Positions 49,881 to 62,483 of a stretch of DNA of 64,000 bases are shown here, piece after piece. Source of the DNA: Chamaecyparis obtusa (Eukaryota; Streptophyta; Pinopsida; Cupressales; Cupressaceae); the NCBI GenBank assembly GCA_027943335.1, contig BSBK01006021.1:2038501-2102500 (forward strand), in the 5' to 3' direction. Below the pieces are notes generated by a model. It did no database searches. It was given only the letters and a program-made list of their open reading frames with translations, and was not told the origin of the DNA. Position 1 is the stretch's first letter. Every line of letters begins with the position of its first letter. Made by a program: the position numbers and the translations under genes.

Positions 49881-51603
49881 TGTAATGCCCCGCCAAGGAA
49901 CCCAGAAGAACTTAACCTAAAACATGCGACTAAGTTTGCTGAATATTTTTTTTTTAAAAAGTTAAAAATCAATAACATCAAAGTTTACAATGTGGAAGCA
50001 AAGCATAACATAAAAAACCAACATAGGTTACAACTCTCAAGGGTTCCTTGACGTAGATTATGAAAGAGTTAATTAATTAATATAAGATAAAGATATGAAT
50101 CCCATGATTACATCTGAATGATAAATACAACATCATAAGCATGATTACATAAATACAATTGGTACCTTAAGGTAACCATAATAATAAGCATCCACTACAC
50201 ATGTCGTAGGGTATGTGAATACAATAACTAAAAAGAAATACATCAAGATAACTTTGAATTTATGATACAATGGTACAAGATCATAAGAAAGAGAAGGACA
50301 AGAAAGAACAACTGCCACAAGGATCATCCAGCCTCGATGCACGAACATCAGAATCTCAAATGGTAAAAGAAACACTACCACCCGACCTCGTGAACCTAAA
50401 CGGTCCACTCCCATCGTGCTGAGGAGATAACATCATATCACAAACAACAACAACAACAACCAAGGAAGAGGTCCTAAAAGCTTCTAACTCAAAGGTACAA
50501 AAAGTACAAGGTATAAAAAACTCTACCAGAGGCAAACACAACACGTAGGAAACCTAAGATGCATTCAAGAAGTGTCATCACATAAGTCAACTCTAGGGTT
50601 ATCCTGGTAGTCCCTTAAGACCCCGGCACCCTAGTGACTCTATGTGGTTATAGTAACCTCTCATTTAGACAAGGTACTACCTATGCCATATCCAGTCCAT
50701 ATAGGCGGCAAGCATCATCTCAACTCCCATCCTAGTTAAACTCAATCGGGAACTCAGGCATGGGTGAGGCACAAATATCTTATTAGGTTCATTTTAGATT
50801 CCCAATGTTTATTAATTATCACTTCTTAAACCACTTGTAATGGGATCTCCTGGTAGCCACTTCCGGGCTCTGACACCAATTCACAAGCCACTTCCTGATA
50901 TACACCTAGATGACCTACCCTAGGGTTTCACATGAACAGTATGAACTCTGAGTTAACACAACTCTTGAATCTCTACAACTAGATTCAACATGCAAGACCA
51001 TAAACCACTAGGATCAAATCCCACCTAGGGTTAGAACATCTCATAAAATCCAACAGAGTATGCAAAGCAAACAAAAGAGATAATCATAACACCTGATATA
51101 CCCACCTCTGGATTATACCCCAAAAAGGATAACTACAACCCCTAAAAAGCAATACAAGAAAATGTCCAAGGCATCTAAAAACTTCTCAATAAAACATGCT
51201 TGTTAGAGATTGCATCATTTAATTCACACAAGAATAAGCACTACAATAATTGACAAAAGATCCTTTTTAACCTTATAGTTTAATCAAATACCATTAATCA
51301 AAAAGCATTACGCATCTCATCTAGCTTTCAAAACATCTCTAAAAATATAATAATCCAATTAGATTTATAATTAAATAGGAAAATAAATTACTAATCCAAT
51401 TTAATATGAACAATGAATATTCCCTAATCCCATAATAACAATAATCTTTATGATAAGCATAAAAAGAAAATTAAATTGAAATTAGGTTATACTAATTTCC
51501 TTCAACAAATACTTAACACCTAAATCAAATATAACAAATATAATTCTAATAAAAGAATTAATATTTAATATTTAATTAAAATTAACATATTTACCAAAGA
51601 AAA
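49881..51603 (-). mobile_element. 5' LTR of the long-LTR element, truncated
   Basis: It starts TGTAATGCCCCGCC and matches 32,534-34,267 of the other LTR. Identity stops abruptly at 51,603 in an A-run, where LINE ORF1 coding sequence begins. The missing 2.15 kb of LTR does not appear after the LINE. Confidence 0.88.
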
Positions 51604-51605
51604 CA

Positions 51606-54600
51606 TATGGGCACAAACATACAGACTGCAAACTCAGGGATGTCCGTCATCTCCATCCCAATTATGATCACCTCAATGAGTTCATTGCGAAGCAGAAGGC
51701 AAAAAGTTTGCAGGATGCTCAACAAAATGAGCAATCTAAGGGCAAGATCATCGCTTCACATGTTAATTCAGTTAATCCCCCGAACAATGGTTACAAAGAG
51801 CATATCGCTAAGAAATCTGATAAGTGTTTAGCAATTAAAACTAGGGTTTTGGAACCCAGTTCTGAAAACCATACTTCCAATGGCTATTGGTTCCAAAACA
51901 AGATTATGGAGCTAAAGGTTTTCTGTGTCAAATCACTGGACACACAAATGAATTTTTTTGCTAAAACCAAGTATGTGAATTTGAAGAAAAATAATTCACA
52001 GATGGTAAGGGCAAAGTCTATTGAGCAGGTCTCTCTTCAAGCTAACTCCAAAGTGGGGAAAGATGGAGTGGCACCTTCTCAGAACCTTACCACTCACAGT
52101 TTGTACAAACCCTATCCATGACTATCAGAAAGTAAGCAGTATGATCACCCCAGGACCATAAAGGCTCTGTCATCCAAGACATCTCTGGCCAAATGCCCCT
52201 ATGAACCTCTATCTACTGCGAGGGGAGGAGGATTGATAGAGACTAAGGCGTCTTCCAGTGGTGGCAGATCAAGAAAAGAGGAATGGCACATGGTCAAAGG
52301 TAGGAAAATGGTAAAATCTTCTCCTATAAATCACAATAGCAGTAATATTGTTCTTAAAAATTCTTTTGAAATACTAAGCAGGGATATTAACCCTAGTAAC
52401 AAACTTTCTCACTTAGTAAATCATCAGAGTAGTAAGGTTTTGGGAGGGGGAGTAGCTTCCTGGGGGAAATCACATCTGGAAGGTGAACCTGCACAACCTG
52501 ATATGAGAAATTCCCCCCTCCCCCTGTCCAAAACTCTAGGCATGGCACATAGAACTTCTAAGGATATTAAAGATCTAGCTTTTACTCATAGATCCCCAAA
52601 TGCTTACAGCCCTCCTCATCGAAGGAAGGAAAATATGGGTTCTATGAATAGGAAGTCATATAATATGGTTAAACCCTATAATGAGGGTAATCCTTCTCAT
52701 GATAAGTGTAATGATAGCATTTACACCCCACCACATAGGTGTGCAGCTAACCATAGCCATTCAACACTTTCAAAATATGGTAATCATGGTCCTAATCATC
52801 TTAGGATAACATTGGATGAAAAATATATTGTGCAAAATCAGCATGTTTATGTAGAAACAGGTGTAATATGCAAATGGATGGGTACAAGTGCCCTTTTAGA
52901 GGATACAATCAAAGGTTTGGCATCGCTTCTTCCCCTGGAGGTAAGTACTACTATCATGACAGATAACTTTATTTTTGTAGATTGCAAGAGTAGTAAGCTC
53001 AAAAATGATATTTTAGAGAAAGGTTATCTAAAATTCAGAGATATTTCCTTTTTTGTATGCTCGTGGTTTCCCTTTTTTAATCCAATAAAAGTAGCGGATT
53101 TCCAAGTAGAAAAAGCTATTTTATTAAGAAATCTGCCATTAGAATTTAATCATCCAGAAATCATTAAAAATATAGGCAATAGAATCAGAATTTTTAAAAG
53201 GATAGTTAAAACTAAACATAACAAAATAGATGTGATTATCATAATTAATTTAAATTATCATGATAATTACATTCCTCCCCTTCAGCTGTGTTTTAACTCT
53301 AATTCCATAATTATAAATCCCCAGATCTTAGATAACTACATAGAAGATTCTGAGAAAGGAGGAAATCCTTTCTCACTTACTCTTAGAGATTGCTCAGAAA
53401 ATCACCATGGCACAGATAATAGAATAAAAGTAAACTTCTTAAATAACAAAGGGGATTTTGAAATCTTGAATAACGAAGAGGAGTATTCTAAGATTCCTCC
53501 TCCCAATTTGTATAAAATCAACACTCCAGTTATAAATGACACTCCTCAAGACTCATCCAACGCTCATACTTCGTTAAGGAGGATAGAAACCATGAAAATA
53601 TTGAGCCTGAACATGGAAAATATAATTGAGAATGATAAACAAAAAAGTTTGGACTATGGCTGTAAAATTAATATTACAGACAAATCAATACCCGGTCAAC
53701 ACCCAATTAATTTACCTATGGTTAATCTAACAAACCCCCAAATATCTGAAGCAATGCTTCCAATAAATAATAACCCAGTTAACATTATAAGGCAAGAACC
53801 ATATGAAAAATTCAATAGGGAGAGTAAATCAGAACAAATAGAACTTGGAACAAATAATAATAATAATAAATTTCAAGATGAAGGTAATAGGACTGAACTA
53901 CCAACTAATTTGATTTTGAAGCTGGAATGTGCTGATGCAGTAGAATTAGTTGAGCAGGTAAACAGAACAGAAGAGGAGGTGAATCAAATTATTAATTACT
54001 TAGGAAAATCACTAACAGACGAACTTATGGACATGTTTCTTGATGAAACTTGTGACTTCGATGAACTAAAACTCCAAAAGGAAATACTAATTAAACAAAT
54101 TTGGGAATGCATCCTAGAAGAAAATAAGGAACTGAATAATAGTCTGAATCAGCATCTCCTTCCCTCTTCCCCGAAAAAGGAAGCTTCAGAAATTGCACTT
54201 TTAGATAACCCTGACAAAAATTTAGACCAATCAGATAAAAAAATCAGTCAAGAAGCTATAGACAGGCATAACGCAAAAGAGAAAAATATAAATGATAAGG
54301 AAAACTTAAATGTGTCTACCTGTGTTAATGGGAAGGAACTAGCTGTTTATATTCCTCTAGAGCTAGAAGCATTAAATCTAGATTTGGCAAGAAATGATGT
54401 AGATATAGTGGAAATTTATGGCAAGGAGATCATAGATAGAGATGAACCCCTAGATTGTTCCTTAAATGAGCAAAAAAACTCAAACAACCAGGTTAATTCT
54501 ATAATAAGGTTTGATGGAGAAACAACTTTAGTTAAAGAAGTAATAGAAGGCCTTTTTGGGATCACTAATGAAAATAGAGAATTAGGCATAGCCATAAACA

Positions 54601-54761
54601 GAGGTATTTTAAGTACACCCAATATTAATAAACTCAAAAAGAAAAGAGGTAGGAAGTCAGCTGTTGAGTTGAGAACATTGGATGGTAATGCAGGTAACCA
54701 AAAAAAGATAGCGGATATTTTGAACACAGGGAAGGGGAAGTTCCTTCCCAAAGAACAATGA
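51606..54761 (+). pseudogene. LINE ORF1 (nucleic-acid-binding protein), truncated start, one stop
   Basis: One frame runs from 51,606 to 54,761, broken only by TGA at 52,119-52,121. It begins in GHKHTDC, the last half of a CCHC-type zinc knuckle, so the N-terminal part is lost. The segment from about 52.83 to 53.34 kb has WMGTSALLEDTIKGLA, MTDNFIFVDCKSSK and SWFPFFNPIK. This resembles the DUF4283-like RNA-binding fold of plant L1 ORF1 proteins. The rest is Asn/Glu/Lys-rich and poorly structured, ending in a basic KKKRGRKSAVEL segment. Zinc knuckle before the RNA-binding-like part is not the usual order, so one of the two assignments may be wrong. The last codons overlap ORF2 by ATGA. Confidence 0.7.
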
Positions 54762-57700
54762 AAGTCACTACTTGGAATGTTAGGGGTCTAAATGCCCCTA
54801 ACAAACAGCGATTAATCAAAAGATACTTAAGAAACTTTGACTCCGAAATCATTATGTTACAAGAAACTAAGCTTAATAAAGATGAAATTTACAAGTTTAG
54901 TAAAAGACTAGGTATATGGAAGTCAGAATATGTCCCATCAGTAGGCCTCTCTAGTGGTTTGGTAGTACTATGGGATCCCCGTAAAGTAATGGCCCAACTC
55001 GCACCCATTAACGATAGATGGATGACATTAACAATTAATAGCCTAAAATCTGATTTAAAATTTTACCTGATCAACATATATGGGCCAATCCCTAATGAGG
55101 AAAAAAGAAAAGTTTGGATGGAAATACAAAATCTTCTAATTGAAAAATGAGAACATCCCTTTATCATCGGAGGAGATTTCAATGCTATCTTAAATCTAGA
55201 AGAAAAATTCGGAGGCTCTCAGTATATTTCGCAATCTCATAAAGACTTTGGCAAATGGGCTGAGGTTAATCATCTAATAAGCATAAATACTATTAATGGA
55301 ATCTATACTTGGAATAATAGAAGAGTGGGCTTCAGCTACATAGCTGAAAAATTAGATAGATTCTTTACTAGAACTAATTCTGAAAACTTTAATCAAATAG
55401 TCAGTGCAGAGATACTTCCTGAAGCAGGATCGAATCACTTCCCTGTCAGGCTTACCATAACAAAAAATTCTAAACCCTCAAGGAATCCATTTAAATTTGA
55501 ATTTATGTGGTTCCAAAATCCAGAATTCATAATCCTTCTTGAGGATTGGTGGAAACAAACCTCGGTCAAAGGATCAAAAATGTTCTGCTTAACAGCTAAA
55601 TTAAAAATTATTAAAAACAAAGCGTTAGAATGGAATAAGAATCACTTCAATGACATATTCAAAGAGAAAACCAAGGTAGAACAAGAAATCTCTGACCTTA
55701 ACAACATAGTAATAGAACAAGGTATGAACGATCTTAGTTTCCATGAGGAAAAAGAGTTGATGGTTAGATACAATGATATCCTTCTCAAAGAAGAAATCTT
55801 CTAGAAGCAAAAATCCAAGGAATCTTGGCTTAAGGAGGGTGATAGTAACACTAAATTCTTTCATAATACAACTAATTTTAAAAGGAGCATCAATAGAATA
55901 ACCAAAATTAAGTCAGCTGAGGGACTTATTACTGAGGATCCTATACAAATCTCAAATGTACTAACGAATTTTTACAACTCCCTACTCAACACTATAGAAG
56001 CTTCTGACCTTCATGCCCAAAATGAAATGCTTAAAGCTATTCCTAAGCTGATTACAGATTCTAACAACAAAATGATGAATAATAAGCTCTCAATAGAAGA
56101 GGTCAAAGCAGTAGTGTTTCAACTACATCCAGATAAAGCACCGGGCCTAGATGGTTTCCAAGCTGGCTTCTTCCAAAAATTTTGGCATTTCGTTGGAGAA
56201 GAAGTATGGCAAGCTATGGAAGCTACTAGAAATTTAGGATCTTTATTAAGTGAAATTAATAATACCTTCTTTACTCTTATCCCAAAGAAAGACAAGTGTT
56301 TGAAAACAGGGGATTTCAAACCTATCTCCCTTTGTAATACCATATACAAGATCCTATCAAAATGCTTAGCTAATAGAATCAATTCCATCCTTCCAAAGAT
56401 TATCTTGGAAGAGCAGACGGGCTTTGTAGCAAATAGATCGATTCTGGATGGTATTATTATAGCACAAGAAATAGTCCATACTGCTCAGATAACAAAGGAA
56501 CCTAGTATGTTAATGAAAATTGACATTCAAAAAGCATACGATAAAGTAGATTGGAGATTCCTATGCAAATGTATGGAAGCGTTTGGTTTTTCTAAACAAT
56601 GGATTAATCTTATCTTTAACTGCATCTCAACTCCCAGGATTTCTATTCTTGTCAATGGTACCCCAGAAGGCTTTTTCAGTATATCCAGGGGCATACAACA
56701 AGGAGATCCATTATCCCCCTTTCTATATGTCATTATGGTAGAAGCATTGGGGAGATCAGTTACTAAGCTTCATTTAGAAGGGAAAATCCTGGGATTGAAA
56801 GCCTCAAAAAATGTGCCGAATATAACTCACCAACAGTTTGCGGATGATATGATTTTACCTAGATTAGCTAGTAGATAGGAAGTGAGTGCCTTCAAAAGCA
56901 TTCTAAGTCTTTATGCGAAAGCCTCAGGTCAACATGTCAACCCTTCTAAGTCAGAAATTTACTTTATTAACACTAGCTCAAAAATTGAAAAAGAAATTTG
57001 TGGTATGATGGGATATAAAATTGGCAAATTTCTGTGTAAATACTTAGGTATTGATCTGAATACAGGTCTCTTGTCCTCCAAATTATGGCAACAAGTCATA
57101 TCCAAAGTTTAAAACAAGAAAATTTCATGGAAAGGAAAGTGGTTAACTAAAGTAGGTAGAACAACTATGATTAAATCTATCCTTTCAGCCATTCCCACGT
57201 ATCATTTATCAGTCCTACCCCTCCCAATTTGTGTTAAAAAGGAATTAGACAAAATTCTTTAAGAATTCTATTGGCAAGGTCCTTCCAAGGAAAAAAAAAT
57301 TGCCCTTATCAAATGGGATACTCTATGTAAACTGATTTCTAAAGGGGGCCTAGGCATTAAAAATCTATTATGGAAAAACCAAGCCCTCGGGGCTAAACTT
57401 ATATAGAGAATGTTCAAAGAATCAAGCAGTAAGTGGGCATCAATTTTATTACATAAGTACATCCTTGATGTGGATCCCATCAACATTTTCAGGTCTCAAT
57501 CACATGTTAAGGGCTCATGGATATGGAATTTTATTAAGGACTGCAGAGGGATTATCAGCAAATTCCTTTCTTGGGATGTAGGAGCAGGAGATCAAGCTTT
57601 ATTTTGGGAGGATTCATGGGTAGGCCTTCCCTCCCTTAACAAACTAGGTTTCTCCAAGGAGTTTATGGAAGAATGCAAAAGAGTCATTGGCCCTTACCTT

Positions 57701-58947
57701 AAGGACTACCTAGGCAAGATGGAAGACAATAAATGGAATGTTACAAATATAATTGAGGATGTTTGGCCAGAGAAGAACAACCTCCTAACAATCTTAAATG
57801 ATAGAGAAGTAATTCTTAAAGATAGACCAAATACTTTAATATGGACAGGATCTAACAACGGAAAATACTCTATTAAGGAAGGTTACAATACAATTATTAA
57901 CAACCAAAATATGGATAACATCGATATACCTTTGAACCTTTGCTAGAACAAATCCTGCCTCCCTAAAGTTGGACTGTTCTTATGGGCGGCATTACAAAAT
58001 AGAGTTCTTACTGTAGACAGGCTTAATAAATTAGGATTTGAAGGACCATCTAGATGCTTGCTATGCGAAAACCATTCTAAGGATGCCAATCACATTCTCC
58101 TTAATTGTCCTTTTTCTCAAAATTGTTGGAATTGGTTTCATCAAAGTTTAGGATGGAAATCTGCTTCTCATTGTGATTTAATCAGCAACCTTAAAGCATG
58201 GTTGTCTCTGTATAAAGACAATCTCTTCAAGGACATATGGACAATAGCACCTTCTATATTAGTATGGGAATTATGGAAAGAAAGAAACAGAAGGATTTTT
58301 ATGGACCAAAAATTAACTTGGAACTCAATAGCTACAAGATAGAAGCATCCATCGTAGAAATTATTAACAATAAACTTGGGGACAAACAGAGCTATGAAGA
58401 TTCCTTTAAGAGTTGGGATAACAGAATCAGGTGCAAATGGCCAAAACTAGCTATCCCTCCCCTCTATGGTAAAGGGGGATCCAAAACTAAAACAGACAGA
58501 GCATCCTGTAAATGGATACCACCAAAAGCTGGTTGGTATAAACTCAACTTTGACGAACCATCCCAAGGCAATCCTAGGGTAGCAGGTATAGGAGGGATCA
58601 TCCACAATTGAAAATCAGAAGTGGTAGCAAAATTCTCAAGACCCATTAGCCCTACAACCAACAATATGGCCGAATGTGTAGCGGCATTAGAAGGGCTTAA
58701 ATTATGCAAAAATCTTAACATTTCAAAAGTAATTATTGAAGGAGACTCCCAAATTATTATCAACGCCATCCGCACTAAAAAAACTCCTAATTGGGTTTTA
58801 AATTCAAAAATAGAAGAGATTAATTTATTAATGGATAATATTCCCAATTATGAAATCAGACATACTTTCAGAGAAGGAAACATAGAGGCTGATAAGTTAG
58901 CGAATCTAGGTGCCAATGGAGTAGTAACATTGGAACAACATATATAA
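54758..58947 (+). pseudogene. LINE ORF2: endonuclease, reverse transcriptase, RNase H; inactivated
   Basis: Endonuclease (54,758-55,460): TTWNVRGLNAPNKQ, QETKL, YGP, GGDFNA and SNHFP. Reverse transcriptase (about 56,090-57,110): PDKAPGLDGFQAGFF, IPKKDKC, FKPISLCN, GIQQGDPLSP and the active site FADD (56,837-56,848). Zinc-binding linker (about 57.95-58.15 kb): CLLCENHSKDANHILLNC. RNase H (58.54-58.93 kb): LNFDEPSQGNP, NNMAECVAALEGL, EGDSQ and REGNIEADKLAN. In-frame stops fall at 55,148, 55,802, 56,876, 57,110, 57,260, 57,404, 57,944 and 58,609. The frame changes near 58,330. Its start ATG lies inside the last codons of ORF1, which suggests coupled translation in the ancestor. Confidence 0.93.
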
Positions 58948-60452
58948 TAGTTTAAGAGGTATTTTAATGATAAGGTTAAGGTAGAGACCTTACCCTGTGT
59001 TAACCTCAGTAGGAAGATTGGGAAACTAACTCTCCTATGAGGATACAGGATCCTCATATAGAGACATTCTAACCATAGGAACCTTTCTTACTTATAAGAA
59101 TATAGGAGCTCTTTGGGGAAGATAGCTTACTAAAGAATCATATGGGACCCTTAACTAATAATAAATTAGATTAATCAGAGATTATGAGTAGGTTCACAAA
59201 CTTAGCCTTTTCCTTTTAGACATTGTAGCTCCACATTCCTTTAATCTCTTGTCCTTTTAAAATGCAATATTGAGTCTCTTGGCTAGTTCTAGCAAGAGAA
59301 TGGAGCAAATTTTTAGATCTGACCTTTGCAGCGATAAAATCAAAAGATCTAGCACAGCAGAGGTTTAATAACTATCATAGGTGAACATCAAACCCAGTAT
59401 ACTCTTAGCTAATATACCTTCTTGCTACTGGATTATAAAAAAAGAATCTAACTCGTTAATTACTTCCGTCCCAGTAATCAAAACATAAAATCAGCTATTC
59501 TAATTCTTGTTCCCTCCTACCCTGCCAAGTATGTCTACTATAATAACCAGAACCATGGTATATTGCTTATTTATTTAACGAAGATACTCATGCCCACCTT
59601 TCTCCTCCCCGAGTTGAACAATACTCCCCTGTTAGAGTAATACTCAAGCTATGGGCTCATTTAAATAATAAAGCAAGGTGTCCCTTGATATCGATTCAGA
59701 GATTATATCATTAACTATAACATATGTATCTTAGGATTTCAATTACGACTCTAGCATATTCACCTAAGGATTGTATCCTTTCCTTCATCTCTACCCATAG
59801 TAGATGGGTCAGATATATTTTGATGAACTATCCCTTCTATTTATTGAGTTTTTTATATTTCCTCCACTTAGCACCTTTCGATATCATGATTGCTACAGAT
59901 TTCCCTCCTGGAAGCAGACTGAGGGATAGCTATCATTATCTAAGTTGGGATGAAGGTGTCTAAACTGGGAATGATAACTTGGTAGTCTCAATACAGCCAA
60001 TCAAGCATTTATGTTATTACAGCCATTATAACTTATATATCTCAGTTCCTTCTTGTCATCATGATAATAGAGTTCAGAAGATCTACGACTTTAGCAAGGC
60101 TTCCTCCATTAAAGCTGAATTTTATCCCCTCATCATTTTTACCTGCCAAGGATTAATATACATCCAGGTTTGCATAATTCATTTTATCAGTCTATCCTTG
60201 GAGATATCTACATCCCTGTAATATCTAGACATAATTACAAGTCCCCCTTTTTAGAACATGGATATCATCTTTCTCGAAGGTGCTTATCTCTACTCATTAT
60301 CATCATGACCTGCATCGATTACCATCGATATCTCTCTAGATTAGTTGTGTTATGGTTCTATCTTTTTATCCCTTTCTTCTTTTGATTTGTAGTGGGTCTA
60401 GGGTTAGACTGCTTTCTCTTTAGCATTACATAGTAAGAACTCCAGCTTTGGT
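58948..60452. other. Sequence after the LINE, no gene seen
   Basis: There is no continuation of the LINE, no remainder of the truncated LTR and no poly(A) tail. Short open frames (for example 59,724-59,963) have no motif. The last part may be the leader of the ORF at 60,492. Confidence 0.4.
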
Positions 60453-60491
60453 TTGTCTAGCAAGCCTACTCAGCCACTTACTAGTCCAAAT

Positions 60492-61214
60492 ATGGATACT
60501 AAACTACTTACTTTCTATACTAAAGTGGACAGAGCCATGGCCTTTAGAGGCCCGATTTTCTTTGAGAGATGGAATCAGATGTTGGCTCCACTCCCAGATT
60601 CAACCAAAAGGGCACTGGTGAAGGCTATAGGGGATCAACACTTTGAAAAATCCTTTACCTACAAAAAAAATGTAGGGGTCATTGGCCAATTTATAGCCCT
60701 TTCTTCCTTTGCAGGCAAAAAGGAAGAGGACATAATATCAGTAGCTAGGGAAGTGTTCTTAGCAAAACATCTGGGTGGTTTGGAGAAGATGGTCCATTGT
60801 ATTGACCAAAACCTCACAATCCCTTACCTAGATCGAACTATGCGAACCTGCATTGAGGAATTGGATACTATCCCTCAATCCGACAGGGTGGCTTTCATGA
60901 CTTTTAAGGACGAAGATAGTTTTGATGAACACTGGCTGGAGATGGAGAGAAATATTAACTACCTCTACAAAGAAGTACTGGAGGAAAGTATGGATATGAA
61001 GTGGAGGTTGAACTATTGGAGGAGTGAAGGTTTCGATCTTCTGACTCTCCTAGACAATAAGCTTCCTGAGCATATCCACATCATAGCCCCGGTAATGCCC
61101 AAAAGTACCAAGAAAGTGAACAAAGGTATGGATGAGGAGGAAAACATTATAGTTATGATTAAAGACAACAATGTCTGGAAAGGTACTACCGTTCAGAAGG
61201 CCCACTTGGAGTAA
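60492..61214 (+). CDS. Intact single-exon ORF of about 240 codons, unrecognised
   Basis: From ATG 60,492 the frame runs uninterrupted to 61,214 and stays open for some distance upstream. The sequence looks protein-like: amphipathic, charged, with FYTKVDRAMAFRGPIFFERW, VGVIGQFIALSSFAGKKEED, a helical middle with DRTMRTCIEELDTI, and a basic KSTKKVNKG segment before the acidic end. I see no signal peptide, membrane segment, zinc finger or catalytic motif. No paralogue is present in the window. It could be a host gene exon, a domesticated transposon protein or a retroelement gag. I do not propose a function. There is no clear TATA box. Confidence 0.5.
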   Translation: MDTKLLTFYTKVDRAMAFRGPIFFERWNQMLAPLPDSTKRALVKAIGDQHFEKSFTYKKNVGVIGQFIALSSFAGKKEEDIISVAREVFLAKHLGGLEKMVHCIDQNLTIPYLDRTMRTCIEELDTIPQSDRVAFMTFKDEDSFDEHWLEMERNINYLYKEVLEESMDMKWRLNYWRSEGFDLLTLLDNKLPEHIHIIAPVMPKSTKKVNKGMDEEENIIVMIKDNNVWKGTTVQKAHLE

Positions 61215-62483
61215 GTCACTTTGTTCATAGTATATACATAGCATGTACATAGTAGCTTGGAAAGATGAACACTATGTACATAGTATGTGCAAATTCTGTA
61301 AAGATCTGGAATATTTTAAAGGGTTATTAGCAACAAAGGCAAGTTGGGATGTATTTCAATATAATTCATTGTAACGACTGAAGATAGACTGTAACTAACA
61401 ATTTTGGTGTCTTTAGTTACTTTAAAGAATAGCATTATGTTAAGGAACAATATATGCAAATTTGATGTATATACAATATCTACCTACAATTTTGATGTAA
61501 ATACTATTTTCATGGTTATGAGTACAATATTTTCATTTGTAAATAGCATATGCACTCTGTATTTAGTCTTAAGGTTAATATTGTCAGGATGCCTGCTCTA
61601 TTTTTTCTTTTTGGATCAAGCCTCTTAATATCTATGGCTTATCAGAGTATTTAAAGAAATCTCATTTATTAATCCACAAACAGAGCATAGAAACTAAAGT
61701 GGCTCCACTCTACTGGAGTTAATCTCCACATTTAGAATTAGGGTGGGTTTCTTTCATACAATAGACAAATAGCAGAGTGCATTAATAAGCCTAATCAATT
61801 TATAGAAATTCCCTGCGGAGATAGCCAGTTCTTTTAGCAGTAGATTCCTTTCATGCCTGGTAAGTCTGTAAAGCAGATACTGGACAACTGTATGCCTTAG
61901 AATAGTAATTTAATGTAATTAGTTTAAGAATATATTCCTCAGTCAGTTCTGGAAGCATATGTGTCAAGCAATAAAAGGAATCTTTAATGCAAAATTTATT
62001 CATGAAGCCCAATACAGTCTTAGAATACTATAAAATCGAGTCTTATATAAAGGAGCTCATGGTTACTAACGGCATTAAAATTTAGAAAAGTTTTTTGATC
62101 AAGTTGATTTGTTAGTCACCAATCCTGAAATCAACATAAATAATATTAACTTCAGACTGGTGATTAACAGGAGAACTCTTGGATCAAGCTAGAAATTGAA
62201 AAGAGAATATAGTATGTATATTATTTCATCTGAGTAGTGCAAAGCATTGCATACATTGTGTGGATTTTGGCATCTTATCTTATTCCGCACTATACATAGT
62301 AAATGTATATAGCATAGGCACTATGTTTTCATGTATAGATCAGCTTCTGTCATCAGATTTAGATGTAGCATAGGATTTGTATGGAGACCTATAGCAAGAA
62401 ATGTACAAATAAGATTAATTAAATCATATTTTAAGGTAAATCTTCTTCCTTTCTGTCTCTCCCTAACATCTCCTTACTCAATA
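61215..62483. other. Intergenic, no gene seen
   Basis: AT-rich DNA. Near 61,224-61,292 there is a loose inverted and direct repetition of ACTATGTACATAGTATG, and ATACATAGTAAATG recurs near 62.29 kb. No gene is supported. Confidence 0.45.

Larger units (their letters stand above)
51604..58947 (+). mobile_element. L1-type LINE, 5'-truncated, decayed
   Basis: ORF1 (from 51,606) and ORF2 (54,758-58,947) lie on the plus strand. The left end is cut inside a zinc-knuckle coding segment. No clear poly(A) tail or target duplication was found at the right end. ORF2 has endonuclease, reverse transcriptase, a zinc-binding domain and a terminal RNase H, the usual layout of plant L1 elements with RNase H. 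Confidence 0.9.

Noticed and set aside
61224..61292. Inverted and direct ACTATGTACATAG repetition
   Set aside because: Too short and irregular to call a mobile element or regulatory site.
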